Assembly: GCF_005937885.2 (NCBI RefSeq)
Contig: NZ_CP042176.1
Coordinates: forward strand, 2,909,501-2,973,500
Source of the DNA: Bradyrhizobium sp. KBS0727
GTDB taxonomy: Bacteria; Pseudomonadota; Alphaproteobacteria; Rhizobiales; Xanthobacteraceae
Reading direction: 5' to 3'
Length of the DNA stretch: 64,000 nt
The translations under genes and the position numbers were made by a program. Shown here one piece after another: positions 1 to 8,705 of this stretch. Under the pieces are notes generated by a model. That model saw nothing but the letters and a program-made list of their open reading frames with translations. It had not been told where the DNA came from and did no database searches. Positions within the stretch are counted from its first letter, which is position 1; each line of letters opens with the position of its first letter.

Positions 1-536
1 TCGTGGAAAAGATGGTCGGTGCCGCGGCCGAGACCGGAAAGCCGCTTGCCGCGCTCAAATCGCTCGGCGACGAGGTCAACCGGCGCACGCGCTCGATGGG
101 GGTCGCGCTATTACCATGCACCGTACCGGCGGCGGGGCGGCCGAATTTCACATTGGCCGACAATGAAATGGAAATGGGCGTCGGAATTCACGGCGAGCCT
201 GGCCGGCGCAGGGTACCGCTGGCGTCTGCCGATGCGATTGCCGAGGAACTCGTTGGCGCGATCCTCAAGGACCTTGCGCCGAAGCAGGGGAGCGAAGTGC
301 TGCTTCTCGTCAACGGGTTTGGCGCAACGCCACTGATCGAACTCTATTTAATGGTCAACAGCGCAAAACGAATTCTAGACGGTGCGGGGATCACGACGAC
401 GCGTTTCCTGACTGGTTCCTATGTTACAGCCCTCGATATGGCCGGCGCCTCGGTCACCGTATCGGTGCTCGATGCCCAGTCGAAGTCTCTGTGGGATGCG
501 CCCGTGCACACGGCGGCGCTGCGCTGGGGCACTTGA
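1..536 (+). CDS. dhaK: Dihydroxyacetone kinase subunit DhaK, C-terminal part (gene runs off the window start)
   Basis: The reading frame is open from the first base, so only about the last 177 residues of a roughly 330-residue protein are present. The stretch GVGIHGEPG carries the His that in characterised DhaK proteins forms a covalent hemiaminal with dihydroxyacetone, and the end (LWDAPVHTAALRW) is the normal C terminus of the two-subunit form. DhaK binds the triose and DhaL supplies the phosphoryl-transfer domain. No dhaL frame follows; a non-coding stretch and a dusA relic come next. Either dhaL lies elsewhere or was lost when this region was rearranged. The family call is firm; whether the gene is intact upstream cannot be seen. 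Confidence 0.9.
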   Translation, partial: VEKMVGAAAETGKPLAALKSLGDEVNRRTRSMGVALLPCTVPAAGRPNFTLADNEMEMGVGIHGEPGRRRVPLASADAIAEELVGAILKDLAPKQGSEVLLLVNGFGATPLIELYLMVNSAKRILDGAGITTTRFLTGSYVTALDMAGASVTVSVLDAQSKSLWDAPVHTAALRWGT

Positions 537-797
537 TCTCGGCGTTCTCGCGCTCACCCTGGCCCTTGGAGTGGGAGTTCTCGTACGAGGCTAACGCACT
601 CAAGGCCAGCACATGCGTGTGCAGTCGGGTCTCCGTGTGCACTATGTGTGCACTGAGAACGCATTCGGGTGATTTTCGCTTCCAATCTGGTCATGTATGA
701 TCCTAGAAAACCAAATCTGCGGAAGTTTAGTCGCGCTTAAGTTCTCAGTCGGTCCAATCACTTGCAGGATCGAGTGGAAACAAAATAGATAAATGAA
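537..797. other. Intergenic stretch between dhaK and the dusA start fragment
   Basis: No gene is recognised. It becomes visibly more AT-rich towards 800. Two direct copies of GTGTGCAC at 635-642 and 646-653, with a related GTGTGCAG just upstream, could be a regulator site, but nothing further supports this. If the dusA fragment at 798 is the original gene start, this stretch should contain the old dusA promoter. Confidence 0.4.
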
Positions 798-830
798 ATG
801 AACGGCTTACGCTGGAAATTCTCCGTCGCA

Positions 831-849
831 CCCATGATGGACTGGACCG
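831..849 (+). repeat. Left copy of the 19-base direct repeat (att-like core)
   Basis: The sequence cccatgatggactggaccg occurs here and again at 12941-12959 in the same orientation. It codes for the PMMDWT motif of DusA. The two copies lie 12,110 bases apart, and the flanks differ beyond the core, as expected for attL and attR of a site-specific integrated element. The 5' end of dusA is a known integration site for prophages and genomic islands. Confidence 0.8.
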
Positions 850-904
850 GGACATCTCGAAAAGCGAACTACAATCAGCTCTTAAGCGCGGTCTCGATCG
901 TCTG

Positions 905-926
905 TGCAGTACCAAATGCAGTACCG
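905..926. repeat. Two direct copies of TGCAGTACC near the left end of the island
   Basis: TGCAGTACC is at 905-913 and TGCAGTACCG at 917-926, about 56 bases inside the left core. The reverse complement, CGGTACTGCA, appears twice near the right end (12725-12734 and 12745-12754). Paired short repeats in opposite orientation at the two ends of an integrated element resemble arm-type binding sites of a tyrosine recombinase. That role is inference. Confidence 0.45.
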
Positions 927-1137
927 ATCTGGTTTTGAGGTGCGCGCAGGCGATTGATGTCGCAATTTGGTGCGCATTGGGTCACTCGCGCGTAGCGCAG
1001 CGTACTACGCCAATCTGCGCGATTGTGCTCCCGGACCAAGGCGGCGTTTGGTCTCGCTTATCGTTCTGGTGGAGCTGCGAATATCGCGCCCGTCGTTGTC
1101 ACCGCTCGCTGCTTGGGCTCGGCAGAATTTGAAAAGC

Positions 1138-2079
1138 TCAGATGGTCGCCAACGGGTGCGCCGCGTTGCGAAGGGCTTGGGGCGTGGCACTGAAGGTACG
1201 AAGGAAACTGCGCCGCATTCGCTCGCGATCGCCGAATCCCGTCTCGCGAGCAATTTCCTCGATTGGCAGCCGGCCTTGCTCGAGCATGAACCTGGCGGCC
1301 TCGAGGCGCAGGTTTTCAATTGCCTTTGCCGGCGAAAGGCCGGTCTCTGTCCGGAACACTCGACTAAATTGTCGAGGGCTTAGTCGGGCAGCGTCGGCCA
1401 ACAGCTCAACCGTCAGCGGTTCGCGAAGGTTCTGCTTTGCGAAGGCCAGCGCTATTTGAACGCGATCGGATTTGGCATCGAGCTGCAGCATTGCGGAATG
1501 CTGCGATTGACCGCCAGCGCGGCGATGATGGACGACAAGCACCCTCGCGGTGCGTTGCGCTGCCTGCTGGCCCAAGTCGCGTTCGATGAGACCGAGCGCG
1601 AGATCAATCCCGGCCGTCATCCCAGCCGACGTCCACACGGGTCCGTCGGCAATGAAGATCCGATCCATTTCGACGGTGACCTTGGGGAATCGCCTGCCAA
1701 GTTCCTCGGCACGCAACCAGTGCGTGGTCGCGCGCCGGCCGTCCAGAATTCCCGCTTCCGCCAGCGTGAACGCTGCAATGCAGACTGAGGTGATACGCCT
1801 TGTCGTTGATACGGCTTCGCGCAAATAGGCAACCGTGCGTGGCGATGGCGGCACCAAATCCGGCGCCGAGCCCACCATGAGCGTGTCAAAACTGCTTTCG
1901 CCCAGCGGTTCGGTATTCATCGTCCAGCCGAGCGAGTTTGTAAGTGGTCCACCTGTCTCCGACAGAATTCGGAGATCATAGAAGCGCTCGCCGGCCACGA
2001 GATTGGCTGCTTCAAATGCCGAGATCGGCGCGAAGCTCATTACGCTGAAGCCTGTCGGCAAGAGGAGCCCGAGTCGCAA
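1138..2079 (-). CDS. GlxA family transcriptional regulator (DJ-1/PfpI domain plus AraC HTH)
   Basis: About 313 residues. The N-terminal two thirds is a DJ-1/PfpI-like domain with the Cys-containing elbow SVCIAAFTLAEAGIL, and the C-terminal 100 residues are an AraC double helix-turn-helix (LSPRQFSRVFRTETGLSP, then FGDRERMRRSFLRTF). I chose the TTG at 2079 because GGGAGG lies eight bases upstream and the protein then begins directly with the first beta strand (LGLLLPTGF). A longer TTG-initiated form from 2142 has no such site. GlxA-type regulators usually control nearby catabolic genes in response to a small ligand. This is the only regulator in the island, so it probably controls the enzymes that follow. 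Confidence 0.88.
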   Translation of the reverse strand: MRLGLLLPTGFSVMSFAPISAFEAANLVAGERFYDLRILSETGGPLTNSLGWTMNTEPLGESSFDTLMVGSAPDLVPPSPRTVAYLREAVSTTRRITSVCIAAFTLAEAGILDGRRATTHWLRAEELGRRFPKVTVEMDRIFIADGPVWTSAGMTAGIDLALGLIERDLGQQAAQRTARVLVVHHRRAGGQSQHSAMLQLDAKSDRVQIALAFAKQNLREPLTVELLADAARLSPRQFSRVFRTETGLSPAKAIENLRLEAARFMLEQGRLPIEEIARETGFGDRERMRRSFLRTFSATPQALRNAAHPLATI

Positions 2080-2407
2080 AATAGTGGCCTCCCAATCGGC
2101 GGACGAGGTAGCTGCCGGCGATCCGTTAGGACATGGGGTCAAACGCCCCGACGTTCAACCCAAACGAGGAACCCTAGTCAAATCTGGGCGCCGCCGCAGG
2201 ACATATTTGCCTCCATTCGGGACATTTCGCCGCTGGGCGGTTCGAACGTTTCGCGCACGAGGGCCGCCACGTCTGAACGCCATGTCTTGAATCGCGGCAT
2301 CTCCGACCTTCGTGGAACCGATGGTGCCATATAGAAGTCACTTGGGAAATTGCCGTGGAGTGTTTGAACCTTCCCGTTGTCCAGGGGGCGTGCTCCGGGA
2401 GCTTACG

Positions 2408-3421
2408 ATGGATCCCTACAGACAGGTGGTTTTGGCGGCGCGGCCGAGGGGCTTGCCCCGGGCGGCTGATTTTTGTCTGCAAACCGGTCCAATGCCCGAT
2501 CCGCTTGAGGGACAGGTCCTCGTGGCGACGAAGTTTCTTTCGCTGGATCCCTACATGCGCGGACGCATGAACGACGCCGAGTCCAATGCCCCGCCAGTCA
2601 ACGTCGGCGGTGTTATGGAGGGGGAGGTCGTCGCCGAGGTCGTCCGTTCGCGGCATCCATCCTTTAGCCGAGGAGAGCTTGTCCAGGGGCGGATCGGCTG
2701 GCGCACACACGCGGCGGTCGCAGCGCGAGACCTCCAAAGGGTGGACACCGGGCTTAGCCCCCCTGAGACCTCACTGGGCGTCCTGGGAATGCCCGGGTTC
2801 ACTGCCTACGCAGGCCTTCGAGCCATCGGGCAACCCAAACCGGGAGAAACAGTCGTCGTCTCGTCCGCGGCAGGCGCAGTCGGATCCGTGGTCGGCCAAC
2901 TGGCCCAATTGGCGGGCGCTCGCGCCGTCGGCATCGCCGGAGGCGCGGCAAAGTGCGCGTACGTGCGCGACGAGCTTCGATTCGACGCCGTCGTTGACCA
3001 CAAGGCCCGCGGCCTCTCGAAGGCGCTCGCGGCTGCATGCCCCGACGGGATCGATGTCTACTTCGAGAACGTTGGCGGGCCGATCTGGAAGGCGGTCTTG
3101 CCGCTCCTAAACCGCTACGCCCGCGTTCCCGTCTGTGGCTTGATCGCACATTACAACGGGGACGCACCCGCCGAGCCGAATTCTGTCGCTGAGACGATGT
3201 TGGCGATCCTTCGGCGAAGCCTACTGATCAGGGGCTTCATCAACACGGAGTTCGCACCAGAACTCTACCGAGCCTTCCGCTCGGAGATTACGCCGTTGGT
3301 CCACTCCGGACGCATTCGCTATCGGGAGCATGTTGTCGAGGGCTTGGAAGCGGCCCCACAGGCATTCATCGGCATGCTCGAGGGACACAACTTTGGGAAA
3401 ACGCTTGTGCGGGTTTCCTGA
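2408..3421 (+). CDS. NADP-dependent medium-chain reductase, CurA / prostaglandin-reductase type
   Basis: 337 residues of the zinc-free medium-chain dehydrogenase/reductase superfamily. The LDPYMRGRM motif (46-54), the Rossmann segment AGAVGSVVG (155-163) and ENVGG (near residue 216) are typical of the group containing E. coli CurA and leukotriene B4 12-hydroxydehydrogenase. These use NADPH to reduce activated double bonds of enones and enals. The ATG at 2408 has GGGAG six bases upstream; a longer upstream extension has no ribosome site and no homology. It sits between the divergent AraC-type regulator and a convergent hydrolase, in a cluster rich in redox enzymes. The family call is firm and the substrate is unknown. 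Confidence 0.9.
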   Translation: MDPYRQVVLAARPRGLPRAADFCLQTGPMPDPLEGQVLVATKFLSLDPYMRGRMNDAESNAPPVNVGGVMEGEVVAEVVRSRHPSFSRGELVQGRIGWRTHAAVAARDLQRVDTGLSPPETSLGVLGMPGFTAYAGLRAIGQPKPGETVVVSSAAGAVGSVVGQLAQLAGARAVGIAGGAAKCAYVRDELRFDAVVDHKARGLSKALAAACPDGIDVYFENVGGPIWKAVLPLLNRYARVPVCGLIAHYNGDAPAEPNSVAETMLAILRRSLLIRGFINTEFAPELYRAFRSEITPLVHSGRIRYREHVVEGLEAAPQAFIGMLEGHNFGKTLVRVS

Positions 3422-3427
3422 CGGGTC

Positions 3428-4099
3428 TTATCCAGCTATCAGCGACGCCACTTCTTGCGGATGTGACAGCATCGCAACATGGCTGGCGGCAACCTCAACA
3501 ACCGCCGCGCTCAGGCGCTTGGCCATGCTCCGCTGCAGGGCGGGCCGGATGGCACGGTCGTTCGTTGCGACAAGATAACGACACGTCTTGCCGCGCCATG
3601 CCGGCGCGGACACTGTTCCACCCAACGCAGCACCTGCTGTTGGCGACTGGGCGGAGTAGAGGACCAGCTTTTCCGTGTCGGTCAGATCCTGCGCAAAGGA
3701 CTCGCTCACGCCCGATTGAGTGAGCTTAAGATACCCCTCTGCGTCAGGGCGGATTTCCGCACCCAGCGGTGCGGGCTCGACGCTCGCACCGAGAGACCCT
3801 GCCGACTCACCCGCGTCCGGGGCGAAGGCCGCGATGTACACGAGCGCCTCGACCTTCGGGTCGTTTCCCGCCGCGGAGATGACGGCGCCGCCGTAGGAGT
3901 GGCCGGCAAGGATGATTGGACCCGCCGCAAGCGCGATAGCCCGCTTAACCGTCGCCACGTCGTCACCGAGTGACGTCAGGGGAAGCTGCACGGCGGTGAT
4001 TGAGTGACCTCTGGCGGCAAGCAGCGGGATCACCTTCGCCCAGCTCGACCCGTCTGCCCAAGCCCCGTGCACTAGAATTACATCTGATGGCTTCGCCAT
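3428..4099 (-). CDS. Alpha/beta hydrolase (small esterase type)
   Basis: 223 residues of a compact alpha/beta hydrolase. HGAWADGSSW (11-20) gives the oxyanion-hole region and GHSYGG (66-71) the nucleophile elbow with Ser68; ASHVAMLSHP near the C terminus supplies the catalytic His. It lacks a signal peptide and should be cytoplasmic. Similar proteins are annotated as salicylate-esterase-like or plant-esterase-like hydrolases. I started it at the ATG at 4099, because the 25 residues upstream fall outside the hydrolase fold. The stop is six bases from that of the convergent reductase gene, with no room for separate terminators. The substrate is unknown. Confidence 0.87.
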   Translation of the reverse strand: MAKPSDVILVHGAWADGSSWAKVIPLLAARGHSITAVQLPLTSLGDDVATVKRAIALAAGPIILAGHSYGGAVISAAGNDPKVEALVYIAAFAPDAGESAGSLGASVEPAPLGAEIRPDAEGYLKLTQSGVSESFAQDLTDTEKLVLYSAQSPTAGAALGGTVSAPAWRGKTCRYLVATNDRAIRPALQRSMAKRLSAAVVEVAASHVAMLSHPQEVASLIAG

Positions 4100-4450
4100 A
4101 CCGTTCTCATCCCAGTGGGTTCGATTGCCTCGCCTCGGGGCTGCTCTGCCGCCAAGGTTACTGGCTTTCAGCACCCGGACATATGTCGGAATTGCCGCTT
4201 ATTCGGCCATCCGAGGCACGCGACGGAGCTCGATAAGGCTGCCACGTGGCGTGGAGGATTCACTCGTAGCCCGAAGCGCCTCCTCACGGTGATGCAAGCA
4301 GTGGCCGAAAAGGAGGCATCAACGACATGGCGCGATGAACCAGCGTCCGCCTAGGTTCCCCCGGCGCGGTCGCATCGATGCGGTCCTACGAGGCAGCGAA
4401 CGTCACATCGGCGGCCCGCTTTATTGAGGTCGACGAGAGGGAGGTGAACC
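4100..4450. promoter_or_regulatory. Divergent intergenic region between hydrolase and crotonase genes
   Basis: This 351-base gap separates two genes read away from each other, so it should contain promoters for both. I cannot identify confident -35/-10 boxes or an operator. The right end carries a strong ribosome site (GGGAGGT) before the GTG at 4451. No small gene with a convincing start is visible. Confidence 0.35.
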
Positions 4451-5284
4451 GTGGCTGAGGACGCTGGACCGCTGCGGGTTATTGAGGAGTCGCCCGCATA
4501 TTGGCGCATTGTGTTCGACTATCCGCCTTTCAACATCGTCGACGCCACATTGTACCATGCCTTGCAGGGCTTGCTGGCGCGCATGGACGCGAGCCCGTGC
4601 CTACGCGTCGTCGTCTTCGAAAGCGCGAATCCTGAGTTCTTCCTCGCCCACTTCGACCTGACCGGAAAGACCGGCAATATCACGACCGCGGTCGGACTTT
4701 CCGGCCTGCCGATCCTAATAGACACGTTCGTGCGCATCACCAGATCTCCGGTGGCGAGCATCGCGAAGATTCGAGGTTGCGTCCGTGGAGTCAGCAGCGA
4801 ATTCGTGCTCGCCTGCGATATGCGCTTTGCGTCGCGCGAGAACACGTTGCTGGGCCAACCGGAAGTCGGAGTCGGGGTGCATCCCGGCGGCGGCGGCACC
4901 GAGCGCCTCCCGCCGCTGGTCGGCCGCGGCCGCGCGCTCGAAATCGTTCTTGGTGCCAACGACTTCGACGGCGATACCGCGGCACAATACGGGTACGTCA
5001 ACCGCGCGCTTCCAGACGAGGAGCTGGACGGCTTTGTTGATGCACTTGCCCGACGGATCGCCACCTTCGATGGGCGCGCGATCGCGGCGGCAAAGCGTCT
5101 CATCAACCAGGTGTCGTTGCCGTCCGCCGACAATCTTCTCAGCGCCCTCAACTCGTTTCAAACGGCATTACGCTGGCCTGAGACGCTGCAGAGAGTCGAA
5201 GCTTTGCTTGAGCAGGGTCTCCAGCAGGACAGAAGCTTCGAACGCCAATGGCCTGCCATGCTCGGCTCGCTCGGCGAGAAATAG
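4451..5284 (+). CDS. Enoyl-CoA hydratase/isomerase family protein (paralogue 1)
   Basis: 277 residues of the crotonase fold. The two acidic residues that activate water in enoyl-CoA hydratases are kept: Glu117 in SSEFVLACD and Glu138 in GQPEV, followed by the GGGGTERL helix. In place of the usual oxyanion-hole segment it has FESANPEFFLAHFDL (57-70), a variant shared with the second crotonase at 9615, so the two are paralogues of an unusual subgroup. The GTG start has GGGAGGT five bases upstream. The gene is followed after 70 bases by a medium-chain dehydrogenase on the same strand, a likely co-transcribed pair. A hydratase or isomerase acting on an acyl-CoA is likely, but the substrate is not known. 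Confidence 0.85.
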   Translation: MAEDAGPLRVIEESPAYWRIVFDYPPFNIVDATLYHALQGLLARMDASPCLRVVVFESANPEFFLAHFDLTGKTGNITTAVGLSGLPILIDTFVRITRSPVASIAKIRGCVRGVSSEFVLACDMRFASRENTLLGQPEVGVGVHPGGGGTERLPPLVGRGRALEIVLGANDFDGDTAAQYGYVNRALPDEELDGFVDALARRIATFDGRAIAAAKRLINQVSLPSADNLLSALNSFQTALRWPETLQRVEALLEQGLQQDRSFERQWPAMLGSLGEK

Positions 5285-5354
5285 TTTCAACCGAGTTGCC
5301 GGTGGAAAAGAGACGCGTGACACGCGTCGATCGTAACAATCAGGGAGTACGGGA

Positions 5355-6497
5355 ATGACCGATCAAACAAGTCTGGGGCTGCGTTCGCTAGTGAAGCAGG
5401 ACGGAGCACTCGAACTATCGCTCGCTCAGGTGGCCGTGTCGCCGCCAAAGGACGACGAGGTGATCGTTCGCGTCGAGGCCACGCCGATCAATCCCTCCGA
5501 CCTTGGGCTCTTGCTCGCTGCGGCCGACATAAGCTCCGCGAAGACCTCGGGCAAAGGTGCGGAAACGGTGGTGACGGCGTCGATTGCGCCTGTGGTGATG
5601 CGCGCGCTGGCCGGGCGAATCGGCAAGTCGATGCCTGTCGGTCTCGAAGGAGCGGGCGTGGTGACAAGCGCCGGCGCGTCGCCGGAAGCCCAAGCGCTGA
5701 TCGGGAAGACCGTGTCGACCTTCGTCGGAGGGATGTACGGGCAACTTCGGAAAGTCAGGGCCGCCGACTGCCTGGTTTTGCCCGCCGGAATCAAGCCGGA
5801 AGAGGCAGCGTCGGCCTTCGTCAATCCGCTAACCGCTCTTGGTATGGTCGAGACCGCCAGACGGGAGGGACACAAGGGCCTGGTGCATACGGCCGCGGCG
5901 TCGAACCTTGGCCAAATGCTAAACCGGCTCTGCCAGGCGGATGGGATTCCCCTGGTGAACATCGTCCGCAATGAAGAGCAGGTCCAAATTCTGAAGGGCC
6001 TGGGGGCGAAGCATATCGTCAACTCGGCTCAGGCAAGTTTCAGAGATGATTTGATCTCGGCTCTCAAGGCGACGGGCGCAACACTCGCCTTTGACGCCAT
6101 CGGCGGAGGCAAGCTCGCTGGCCAGATCCTCAACGCCATGGAGGCGGTCGCTGCCGGGGCGTCCGCAGAGACGTACAACATGTACGGTTCTTCCGTTCAC
6201 AAGCAGGTCTACGTCTATGGTACCCTCGATCCCTCACCGATTGAGCTGACGCGTGGCTCCGGCATGACGTGGGGTATCGGCGGCTGGCTGCTCTTTCACT
6301 TCTTGACCAAGGTCGGTCCAGAGGTCGAGGCCCGGTTGAAAGCACGGGTTGCCAGTGAAATCAGGACGACCTTCGCGAGCCGCTACGCCCGCACCATCTC
6401 CCTGCTTGAGGCACTCGATCCCGACGTCATCGCGGCCTACGGCCGCCGAGCGACGGGTGAGAAATTCCTGATCAACCCGAACCTGGCTGTCGAGTAG
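5355..6497 (+). CDS. Quinone-oxidoreductase-like medium-chain dehydrogenase
   Basis: 380 residues of the zinc-binding-dehydrogenase superfamily, but without the cysteine-rich structural zinc lobe, so it is closer to NADPH:quinone oxidoreductases. An N-terminal GroES-like domain (INPSDLGLL near 46-53) precedes a nucleotide-binding domain (HTAAASNLGQML, 178-189, in place of the usual GxGxxG loop). The C-terminal region SGMTWGIGGWLLFHFL is hydrophobic but is probably part of the fold rather than a membrane anchor. The ATG at 5355 has GGGAGTACGGGA upstream. It lies 70 bases downstream of a crotonase gene on the same strand. Confidence 0.85.
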   Translation: MTDQTSLGLRSLVKQDGALELSLAQVAVSPPKDDEVIVRVEATPINPSDLGLLLAAADISSAKTSGKGAETVVTASIAPVVMRALAGRIGKSMPVGLEGAGVVTSAGASPEAQALIGKTVSTFVGGMYGQLRKVRAADCLVLPAGIKPEEAASAFVNPLTALGMVETARREGHKGLVHTAAASNLGQMLNRLCQADGIPLVNIVRNEEQVQILKGLGAKHIVNSAQASFRDDLISALKATGATLAFDAIGGGKLAGQILNAMEAVAAGASAETYNMYGSSVHKQVYVYGTLDPSPIELTRGSGMTWGIGGWLLFHFLTKVGPEVEARLKARVASEIRTTFASRYARTISLLEALDPDVIAAYGRRATGEKFLINPNLAVE

Positions 6498-6721
6498 GCG
6501 GTCGATCCCCGCGCTCATGATGGGCAGGCGCGCGGCGTAGCTGTCTTGGCGCGTGCGCGCCCGTCCCGCCGAACCGTCGATAGGCGTGGCGCGCACCGCC
6601 GGCTTCAGCGCACTCGGTTGTCACGTCTCATGGGTGATTATGGTGCGCGCACTTGACGCGATCCTCGCGCATTTTCGTTGCGACTAGGCTTCGGCCTGGC
6701 AACCACCGCAACAGTTCGTGC

Positions 6722-7867
6722 TCACGACTGGCGAAGTGGCCGGAAGAACGTCCGTACGTCCTCGACCAGAAGTTCGGGCTGCTCGAACGCGGCAAAGTGA
6801 CCGCCCTTGGGCATGTCGCTCCAGTGCCGGATGTCAGTGAAGCGGCTTTCCATCCATTTACGCACCGGCATGATGATCTCCTTCGGGAAAACGGCGACTC
6901 CGGTCGGTACAGCGACCGGGGGCGCCGTGATACGCTTCCAGCCGAAACTCTCCCAATAGAGCCGCGCCGATGACGCGGCGGTCGCCGTCACCCAGTAAAG
7001 CATCACGTTGTCGAGCAGTTCGTCGCGGCTCAGGATGTTCTCGGGATGGCCGTTGCAATCGGTCCAGGCCCAGAACTTCTCCAGAATCCACGCCGCCTGG
7101 CCCGCGGGTGAATCGGTGAGGCCGTAAGCCAATGTCTGCGGCCGTGTCGACTGCTGCGTGGCATAGCCGGAATCCCACTCGCGGTAGAACTCGATGCCGG
7201 CGAGGGCCCGCGCCTCCTCGGGCGTGGGTTGTCCGGTGACGTTGGGCCGCGAATTCATTGCCAGCGTGACGTGGATACCCGCGCAATGCTGCGGATCGAG
7301 CGAACCGAGCGAGGCGGTAATCGTCGAGCCCCAGTCGCCACCCTGCGCACCGTATCGCGTGTAGCCAAGGCGGGCCATCAAAGTCGCCCACGCCGACGCG
7401 ATCCGATCGACACCCCAACCCGTGGTCGGCGGCTTCGCGGAGAAGCCGAATCCGGGGATGGACGGACAGACCACGTGAAACGCATCCGCGGCCTCACCGC
7501 CGTGCGCGGTGGGATCGGCCAGCGGTTCGATCACCTTATGAAACTCGACCACCGAGCCTGGCCAGCCATGCGTGATGACCAGCGGCATCGCCCCTGGATG
7601 GCGAGAGCGCATGTGAATGAAGTGAGTGTTCAGTCCGTCAAGCTCGGTTGTGAACTGGGGAAAGCGGTTGAGCCTCGCCTCGCGGCGTCGCCAATCGTAC
7701 TCCTCGGCCCAGTATTGGCAGATCTCCTGGATCCATTTGAGCGGCGCGCCCTGGCTCAAATCGTTGACGAGTTCGGCGTCCGGCCAACGGGTGTTGCGAA
7801 GTCTCGCCTTAAGGTCGGCGAGCACGGCGTCGGTGACGGAGATGCGATAGGGCGTGATCGTGGTCAT
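6722..7867 (-). CDS. Epoxide hydrolase (EHN-domain, alpha/beta hydrolase)
   Basis: 381 residues matching microsomal-type bacterial epoxide hydrolases. The N-terminal EHN region contains RLRNTRWPD and the segment YDWRRREARLN. HGWPG (100-104) forms the oxyanion hole, QGGDWGS places the nucleophilic Asp at 178, and GGHFAAFEQPE places the catalytic His near 357. These enzymes open epoxides to vicinal diols by way of an alkyl-enzyme ester. The gene follows a small NADP-binding oxidoreductase by 24 bases on the same strand, so the two probably share a transcript. Together with the neighbouring reductases and hydratases it suggests processing of an epoxidised or unsaturated compound. Confidence 0.93.
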   Translation of the reverse strand: MTTITPYRISVTDAVLADLKARLRNTRWPDAELVNDLSQGAPLKWIQEICQYWAEEYDWRRREARLNRFPQFTTELDGLNTHFIHMRSRHPGAMPLVITHGWPGSVVEFHKVIEPLADPTAHGGEAADAFHVVCPSIPGFGFSAKPPTTGWGVDRIASAWATLMARLGYTRYGAQGGDWGSTITASLGSLDPQHCAGIHVTLAMNSRPNVTGQPTPEEARALAGIEFYREWDSGYATQQSTRPQTLAYGLTDSPAGQAAWILEKFWAWTDCNGHPENILSRDELLDNVMLYWVTATAASSARLYWESFGWKRITAPPVAVPTGVAVFPKEIIMPVRKWMESRFTDIRHWSDMPKGGHFAAFEQPELLVEDVRTFFRPLRQS

Positions 7868-7891
7868 GGGATTGCGGCTTCCTTCTTCAGA

Positions 7892-8500
7892 TCAGTGGTA
7901 TCCGAAGTCGACAAGGTCGCGCCCGGCGAGCGGACCGCCCGCTTGCTGCATGCGGCCGCCGACCGCGAGGCTGCCAAGATGAATGGGCGCGAAGCCGAAG
8001 CTCGCGATCAGCTCCTTCACGAATTCGACGGGCTCCGCGTGATCTCCGGATACGAAGATGACGCGGCGGCCGCCGTTCTTTGCAGGCCCTTCGTTGAAGC
8101 GTTCAACGATAATCGAATTGAACGCCTTTACGACTCGGGCGCCGGATGCCAGCGCAGCCACAACTTCGCTCGCGCCCTTGTCACCGAGATCCGCCAATAC
8201 GAGTTCGGGGCTGTACGCACTGAACGGGTTCGTCGCGTCGATGAGGACCCTTCCGCTCCACGACGGCAGGCCCCGAAGTGCGCCTTCGACATTCGGCCAG
8301 GGGACGGCGAACAGGACATACTCGAGGCTCGCCGCTTCCGCGATCGTGGCGGCAGATGCACCGTTCCCGAGTCCGGCGACCACGCCGGCAAGGGAGGCCG
8401 GGCCGTGTCTGTTGCTCAATACTACTTGATGGCCAGCCCGCAGGGCCTCTCGTGCGAATCCAAGCGCTACCGCGCCGGCACCGATCGTTCCGAACCTCAC
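7892..8500 (-). CDS. F420-dependent-NADP-reductase-like oxidoreductase (small Rossmann protein)
   Basis: 202 residues consisting mostly of one Rossmann domain. The N terminus MRFGTIGAGAVALGFA is a dinucleotide-binding loop, and DATNPFSAY and VVKAFNSI are segments seen in the family named for F420-dependent NADP reductase (PF03807). Many bacterial members have no link to F420 and their role is unknown; they are often induced with detoxification genes. It is the first gene of a two-gene minus-strand unit with the epoxide hydrolase, and its start faces the divergent gene at 8706. Confidence 0.8.
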   Translation of the reverse strand: MRFGTIGAGAVALGFAREALRAGHQVVLSNRHGPASLAGVVAGLGNGASAATIAEAASLEYVLFAVPWPNVEGALRGLPSWSGRVLIDATNPFSAYSPELVLADLGDKGASEVVAALASGARVVKAFNSIIVERFNEGPAKNGGRRVIFVSGDHAEPVEFVKELIASFGFAPIHLGSLAVGGRMQQAGGPLAGRDLVDFGYH

Positions 8501-8705
8501 GATGCCGCTCCATGCACGCTAGTGGAGCCAACAGATAACTTTCGTCCGGCAACGCCTTCCATGTCATTGTTGCCTCCATTCCGGCCATGCGGCTGGTCGC
8601 GGAAACTCCTCCGCAGATCTGTCTCGAAAGGAGGCATCTATGTCATCACCCGAGCCTGGACATCGCGGGTAGGGTTGGCTCGGTCGCTACAGGGGGCCAG
8701 ACAAG

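Larger units (their letters stand above)
798..938 (+). pseudogene. Stranded 5' end of dusA fused to foreign sequence
   Basis: An ATG at 798 opens a 46-codon frame whose first 17 residues end in FSVAPMMDWT. This is the conserved N terminus of DusA and matches FCIAPMMDWT in the intact gene at 12914. After the shared 19-base segment at 831-849 the frame departs from DusA and stops at 936-938. This is what remains when an element recombines into the 5' coding end of dusA: the old start is left on one side and the gene gets a new start on the other. It is unlikely to encode a working protein. Confidence 0.8.

Noticed and set aside
849..1137. A remnant integrase gene at the left end of the island
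   Set aside because: I read all frames for tyrosine-recombinase motifs (R..HxxR..Y) and found none; the short frames here look random.
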